DNA of 64,000 nucleotides from NCBI RefSeq assembly GCF_048544455.1, contig NC_133526.1:264001-328000 (forward strand), written 5' to 3'. Position numbers and translations under genes: made by a program. Shown one piece after another: positions 58,001 to 64,000 of this stretch; within the stretch, counting starts at the first letter, position 1, and each line of letters begins with the position of its first letter. The notes below the pieces were generated by a model, which worked only from the letters and a program-made list of their open reading frames with translations, made no database searches and was not told the origin of the DNA. Source of the stretch: Silene latifolia. Taxonomy: Eukaryota; Streptophyta; Magnoliopsida; Caryophyllales; Caryophyllaceae.

Positions 58001-61000
58001 CCTTCTCTCCCCAGTTCAACTTGTGCATTAAAGTTAAGGTTGTAAATCTTAACTTGGAATCACTTTTTCATTAGCCGCTTAGAGCTTCAAACCTCTTAAT
58101 GTATAGGTGGTCAAACGAGAAATATGTGCCATTGTGTCCAAAGGAACCTTCACTGAAGGAGAATTGTCTACAAATGTGGATGCATCGTACATAATCTCAG
58201 TGACTGAAAGATGCCCAGCCTCTCCAGATAATAAACAAGAGCTTGTGTATGGTGTTTGTGTTGTTGATGTTGCTACAAGCCGCGTAATTGTTGGCCAGGT
58301 GTGTCTCTCTCAACTGTCTACTTTCTATCTACAGTTACTTATCTTAAAGTTTTTACCGGGCTTCCTTATAGTGTCCAGTTAAGTGGCGATGTTGTAGGCT
58401 TTCGAAAGGACAACTTTTCAGTCAGATTATCCTTATTGAGTTCCCTTTCTTTTGTCTTGGGTGGGTGACAAATTGGATTTTGTCTAAGGGCCATTTTTGT
58501 AAAGATGTTTATCCTCGTCCCACTTTCTTATGTTTATTGCTAAGATTCTTGGTACGGTATCGTAAATGACGGGGAAGTCTTGCCTTTTAGGATCAGGGAG
58601 GTTTCAGAAATTTGGTTCAAATTCATCTGCTTAAGTTCGCATTGGCAGCGTAATTAGTTGATGATAAGTCCTGGCGCTCCACTCCCCAGTCCCCACAGGC
58701 CACACCCGAGGCGCTAAAAAGAACAATTTAAGAAAGAACTGCGTCTATATGCTTCCCTCTGTTGATAACATGTTTCTTTTTCTCAGATGAAGGATGATGT
58801 GGAATGCAGTGCTTTGTGCTGCCTTCTCTCAGAATTAAGGCCAGTTGAAGTTATAAAACCTGCTAATATGCTTAGCCTTGAGACTGAAAGGGCACTCACC
58901 AGATACACAAGAAATCCTCTCGTTAATGAGTTGGTTCCAGGTCTGGAATTTTGGGGAGCTGACAAAACAGTTGGCGAGTTGAAAAGCTTCTACAGTTGCA
59001 TCCGTAGACCCTCTGTTTCTTCTGATAAAACTCCAGAGGCAGTCTCCAACTTTGGTATGGACGATGATTCATGTGAGCTTCCTGATGTAATTAAGGAGCT
59101 TCTGACTGCTGGGGATGATGGTAGTCTTGCGCTGTCAGCTTTTGGAGGCAGTCTTTACTATCTGAAACAGGCTTTCCTTGATCAGGCTTTGCTCCGGTAT
59201 GCTAAATTTGAGCCACTACCATGTTTTGGATTCCGGGATGTTCTTCAAAAACCGTATATGGTATTAGATGCGGCTGCCATGGAGAACTTGGAATTATTTG
59301 AGAACAGTAGAAATGGGGGCTCCACAGGGTAGGACCCATTACACTTAAACAACTATTTATTTCCTTCTTTTATATTTTTAATTAATCTTGGTTCCTTGCA
59401 TTCTTAAAGGACTCTGTATTCCCATCTCAATCATTGTGCAACTGCATTCGGGAGGAGGTTACTGAAAACATGGCTTGCAAGACCCTTATATGATGTTCAG
59501 TCAATTAGAGAACGACAAGATGCTGTAGATGGGCTTCGAGTATGTTTTATTTCCGACTTCCATTAGTTTATGTTCTTTCGTGCTAGCTGTCATTCAGCCT
59601 CGCTCTTTATCTCCTGTGCATCATGACCAGTGTGCTCTAACCACTACCATTTAACTGCCTTCCTGTGTTGTGTGCTTGATTTAATTACACACTGGTTGTC
59701 AAAAAAACCATATAAAAGTTGCAGAGTAGGGGTTCCACCGTTCCAGTCTCAACTTATAATCCTGCTATTTCTCTATATGTTACAGGCTCTCAGCTACGAA
59801 TCACATCTGTGTAGATGATGTTTCCATAATCTTGAAATTATAAACTAGGATGGCTAATAATTCCTATCTTTTTTAGGGCAATAATTTACCATTTGCTCTT
59901 GAATTTCGGGCCAAGTTGGCCAAGTTGCCTGACATGGAGAAATTGCTTTCTCGCCTCTTTTCTAGCAGGTGAGCACATTGTGTAACTGCATACCTATCTA
60001 ACTTTTGTTAACTTTTACACTCTAAAAACTTATTGTTGGATTTTGATTTTGCCTAATGCAGTGAAGCGAATGGAAGAAATTCAAACAAGATTATTCTTTA
60101 TGAAGATGCTGCAAAGAAACAGCTTCAAGAATTCATTTCAGCATTACGTGGATGTGAAATAATGGCCTTGGCTTGCTCTTCTCTGGGTTCTATTTTGGAT
60201 AATACTGAGTCTGAATTGTTACACCGTCTGTTAGTTCCTGGTAATGTCAGATAAGCCTTCATTTCTTCTGTTGGTAACCAATATTCTCAGGAGTTTATAC
60301 AGCTTCATCTGCTAACCACTGCATGCTTTTTACAGGCAAAGAACTTCCTGATGTGAGTTCTACTTCACAGCAATTTAGAGATGCCTTTGATTGGGTAGAA
60401 GCTAACAGCTCAGGTCGTGTTATACCTCACGAAGGAGTTGATGCAGTGTACGATATTACCTGTAAAAAGATTGAGGAGATCGAATCTAATCTAGAGAAGC
60501 ATATCATTGAACAAAGAAAAGTAATCGGTGATAAATCGGTAAGGGCCATTCATATAATCATATTACCCTTCAAATTTGCGTTGAATGAATTTCTCAGTAT
60601 CTATCTCCTGTCCTAATGGGATTCATTGATGAATATGTTTGTGATTGCCTCAGATCAAGTACGTGATTGTGGGAAAGGACAAATACCTTTTAGAAATGTC
60701 TGAAAGCTTATCCAGAAGTGTTCCTCGGGATTATGAGCTGCGATCATCCAAGAAGGTAAACATGTGAAATATATATGTAGATCATCTCTTAGTAAGTTTG
60801 AAGTTTGTTATTAAGCTTACTGGATTTGAGTGGAAACAAGTATGCATTCAATTGTCTCTTGAATGTCATTGCAGTCCTACAGAATGCTAGCTTGCTCTTA
60901 TTATTGTGAATTAGCATCTCAATTGGCATTGTATATATAATTGTAGACAGAAAGATTTATAGCATATATAACTGACTCAGAAGCATTATCTGTGTATTTG

Positions 61001-61252
61001 AACTCCAGTGTCTTCTTTCTTTCATTTAATTTTGTTTTAAGTTTTCACAACTTGAAAATGCCAACCGTGCTTGAAATTGTTGTCTGCAGGGGTTTTCCAG
61101 GTATTGGTCGCCGTATATTAAGAAGATGGTAGGAGAGCTGGCGCAAGCTGAATCTGTGAAAGAATCTCACTTAAAAGGGATTTTGCAAGATTTAATTGAA
61201 CGTTTTTGTAAGCATCATACAATGTGGAGAAGGCTGGTTACAGTTGTTGCAG
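55030..61252 (+). CDS. MSH6: DNA mismatch repair protein MSH6, 3' part outside window
   Basis: Fifteen exons seen: 55030-55888, 56925-57018, 57104-57206, 57326-57379, 57465-57539, 57639-57707, 57838-57921, 58107-58298, 58787-59328, 59410-59539, 59877-59968, 60062-60240, 60336-60538, 60654-60755, 61090-61252. All phases agree over 980 codons. PCNA-binding box QHQITSFF at residues 18-25; Tudor domain at about 95-147 (RRIRVYWPLDKEWYEGCV), as in plant MSH6; acidic linker. The mismatch-binding domain (WWEFKSKHMDKVMFFKMGKF, EKNFSVNVEKLARKGYRVL) and the connector, lever and clamp domains follow. The MutS ATPase (usually about the last 320 residues) is not in the window. MSH6 pairs with MSH2 to recognise base mismatches. 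An antisense copia element lies in the intron after exon 15. Confidence 0.95.
56607..56880. repeat. Stowaway MITE in MSH6 intron 1
   Basis: 274 bp flanked by TA. Ends CTCCCTCCTATTCTAAATAA and TTATTCGGAATAGGAGGGAG are inverted repeats. The inner motif ATAACTGTCCCATTTGCCAT occurs twice near the left end. It lies in intron 1 (55,889-56,924). Confidence 0.85.
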
Positions 61253-61324
61253 GTATGTTGTCCCTGCAAGTTTTATTCACAGCTTTATCAATGTGGTGGT
61301 TATATTTATAAGACTTAGGTTTTG

Positions 61325-64000
61325 ATTGTTAATTGAATGTGTTATTTATGAAAGTATGATACAAGTATTTATATAGATTACAATGAGAAGACTTGACCTA
61401 ATTCTAAAGATATGGAAAATATACATTTCCTAAAGGTACAATATTTACTTAATCTTTGTCTTGGAGAGTAAGGCAGGATCTTCAGCGATGGGCTTTTCCT
61501 TAATTGGATCAATATGGTTAATACGCCCCCTCAAGATGGACGTCCTGGGAAGAAGGCCAATCTTGCCACGTAAATTTTGAAAATGACTTCGGGATAGGGG
61601 CTTGGTGAGAGCGTCGGCTAGTTGATCGTTGCTTGCAACGTGTTGAATGCGAATTGTACCGAGTTGAATATGCTCACGGACGAAGTTAAACGAAATGGCC
61701 ATATGCTTCATGCGAGAGTGAAAAACTGGATTGCGAGCGTAAAGAGTGGCCGAGATATTGTCACAAAAAATTGCTGGTGGTGTCGTGACATTTATGTGGA
61801 GCTCAGTCAAGAGGTTTCGAAGCCAAATGAGCTCGGTTGTGACAGTTGCAACAGATCGAAATTCGGCTTCAGTGGTGGAAAGAGCTACACCTTTCTGTTT
61901 CTTGGAGGACCATGAAATGGGGTTTCGTCCAAGATAGACAATGTATCCAGAGGTTGAGAGGGAGGTGTCCTTGTCGCCACCATGGTCAGCGTCGCAAAAT
62001 GCGTGGAGGCGAAGGGGTGTAGAGCGGTAAAATTGAATGCCAAGGTCAATGGTTCCATGGAGATAGCGCAAAAGCCGTTTGAGCGCGGTCCAGTGGGTGA
62101 GAGTAGATGATGTAGAATCGGGCGAGACGATTCACAAGAAAGCAATGTCGGGTCGAGTTAGTGACAGATATTGAAGGCTCCCGACTATAGCACGATAGTC
62201 GGGTTGGTTGTGAATGGGGTTGTGATCCTCACGAATCAACCGAGGATCGACAGCCATAGGGGTAGAAGTTGGTTTGGTTTCCAGCATGTTGTATTTGTCT
62301 AAAATGTCGGTGATGTATTTTGATTGGTTTAGGTGTAGTCCGAGTGAATTCGGAGTTACTTCAATGCCTAAAAAGTAAGAAAGAGGACCAAGGTCTTTTA
62401 ATGAAAATCGGTTGGATAATGTAGCGATGAAGGTTTGCAATTGGTTAGGATTGGGTCCAGTGACGATGATGTCGTCGACATAAACGAGAATATAAATGCA
62501 GGAGGTGGGAGAATGGAGGATAAATAATGATGAGTCGGACAGGGATTGCCGAAAACCATAGGTGATAAGAAAGGTTTTTAACTCATTGTACCAAGCTCGA
62601 GGAGCTTGCTTTAGACCGTATATAGCTTTGGTTAATTTACAGACATGGTCGGGTTTTGATGGATCAACAAAACCAGGTGGTTGGGCCATAAAGACATTGT
62701 CCGTCAGATGACCTTGTAAAAAGGCATTGTTGACATCGAGTTGTCGTAGAGACCAAGATTTGGTTACAGCGAGAGCTAGGATTAAACGAACTGTGGTGGG
62801 CTTGACTACGGATCAAGGTTTCGCTATAGTCAATGCCGGGTCTTTGATGAAACCCCTTTGCAACCAGTCGAGCTTTGTGTTGCTTAAGAGTCCCATCGGG
62901 GTTGAACTTATTTCGAAAAACCCATTTACACCCAATGACATTTTGGGTCGATGAGCGTGGGACAAGAAGCCATGTTTGGTTTCGTTCAAGGGCGTGGAAT
63001 TCGTCTTGCATAGCTTGACGCCATTGAGGAAGAACTAAGGCTTGCTTGACGGTGTTGGGTAGATGGTCATGGGTTGAAACATGAGCGAGATTGTTGGCAT
63101 AGCGAGGGTTGGGCTTTCGAATATTGTTCACTAGGCGAGTAGTGATGGTTCGAACAGGTGGTTGAGAAGTGTCTGCGTTGGGAGGTGGTGTGGGGTCGAT
63201 GGCGGGTTGGGCAGCGGAAGTTGAAGGTTGTGCCGAGGTGGTGGGGGCAGCAGATGTGGAGGGTGCGGGAATGGGAGTGGAGTGGGTAGTGGTGGTTGGA
63301 ATTGATGCAGTCGTGGAGGGTGAAGGATTGCGCCGAGTATAGACAATGGTTACGGGTTTGGATGTGCGAATAGTAGTTTGTGATGGTGAGGCAGGTGGAG
63401 TGTCGGGGTGAGGAAGGAGAGGGATATGTAGTAGGCACCAGTCATCCGGTGTAGGTGTTGGTGAAGGTGATGGGTCGGTTTTTTGACACGGGTAGACATC
63501 GTCGATAAATTTCACATGGCGAGAGGTATATATCCTATGGGTTTTGAGGTCTAGACAATGATAGGCACTTTGGGTTGTCGAGTAGCCAATGAATATGCAA
63601 GGTATGGAGCGGTCTTCGAGCTTGTGTTTGGTGTAAGGTCGAAGCCACGGGTAACAAAGGCAGCCGAAATTTCGTAGTTTATTGTAGTCGGGTTTAATGT
63701 TGTGCAATTTAAAGAATGGTGAGTCTCCTTGTAGGGTTTTGGTTGGGAGACGATTGATGAGATAAACTGCCGTGCTAAAGGCAAACGGCCAATAGGATAT
63801 GGGTAGGGCCGCGTGATGTAGCAAGGCAAGGCCGGTTTCGACAATGTGTCGATGACGTCTTTCGGCATAGCCGTTATGTTCGGGGGTATGGGGTGGGGTA
63901 GTGAGGTGAGAGATGCCGTCGGTGAGGAGGGAGTGATTTAATTTTATATATTCGCCGCCGTTATCTGAGTAGAAGCGACGTATGGGTCGGTTGAAATATT
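61325..64000 (-). mobile_element. Ty1/copia retrotransposon, 3' part, in MSH6 intron
   Basis: Lies antisense to MSH6 and runs past the window end. From right to left on the minus strand: part of integrase and its C-terminal region (SYWPFAFSTAVYLINRLPTK, GCLCYPWLRPYTKHKLE), a Pro/Ser/Thr-rich linker, reverse transcriptase (about 62.1-63.0 kb, with VYVDDIIVTG and KLTKAIYGLKQAPRAW), RNase H (about 61.5-62.1 kb, with FCDADHGGDKDTSLSTSGYI), a purine tract TTGAGGGGGCG, and an LTR of about 200 bp ending near 61,325. The order integrase before reverse transcriptase marks it as copia. The visible part is broken, with about two or three breaks. It keeps long readable stretches, so it is probably fairly young. 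The partner LTR is outside the window. Confidence 0.9.

Overview
This window is a piece of a flowering-plant (eudicot) nuclear genome. It is AT-rich. Its genes have many introns with GT-AG borders, and it is dense in small DNA-transposon relics (Stowaway, Tourist and Mutator types, plus Helitron ends), LTR-retrotransposon fossils and LINE tails. A Caryophyllales source is possible from the look of the repeats, but the sequence alone does not prove it. There are no bacterial-type operons, CRISPR arrays or phage genes.

Layout. 1-543: end of a Ty3/gypsy-type LTR. 1.5-9.0 kb: two tandem two-exon PPR genes on the minus strand. 9.6-11.6 kb: an eight-exon D27-like carotenoid-isomerase gene on the plus strand, with a tRNA-Lys(UUU) gene antisense inside its third intron. 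12.3-28.6 kb: a minus-strand array of eight secreted cystatin-like genes. It is built from two alternating types and a doubled unit of about 7.1 kb. Three copies are open and five are broken. 28.6-31.2 kb: repeats only. 31.2-32.1 kb: an intronless multi-pass membrane protein with a duplicated leader. 33.0-40.0 kb: the 14-exon chloroplast glutamyl endopeptidase gene (minus). 42.3 kb: the Calvin-cycle regulator CP12.

44.6-61.3 kb is a tandem segmental duplication. The ancestral order was small acidic protein gene, SWEET sugar transporter (minus), MSH6 5' region. The first copy keeps the small gene and one SWEET but only a ghost of MSH6 (promoter plus parts of exon 1). The second copy keeps a second SWEET and the real MSH6 gene but only a ghost of the small gene. 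MSH6 runs to 61,252, where an antisense Ty1/copia element lies in its intron and continues past the window end.

Plastid-directed products (D27-like, glutamyl endopeptidase, CP12), sugar transport (two SWEETs) and mismatch repair (MSH6) are independent housekeeping or metabolic roles, not one pathway. The most unusual parts are the cystatin-like array, the SWEET/MSH6 duplication with complementary losses, a Pack-MULE-like insertion in a SWEET intron, and a SWEET paralogue missing eight residues.
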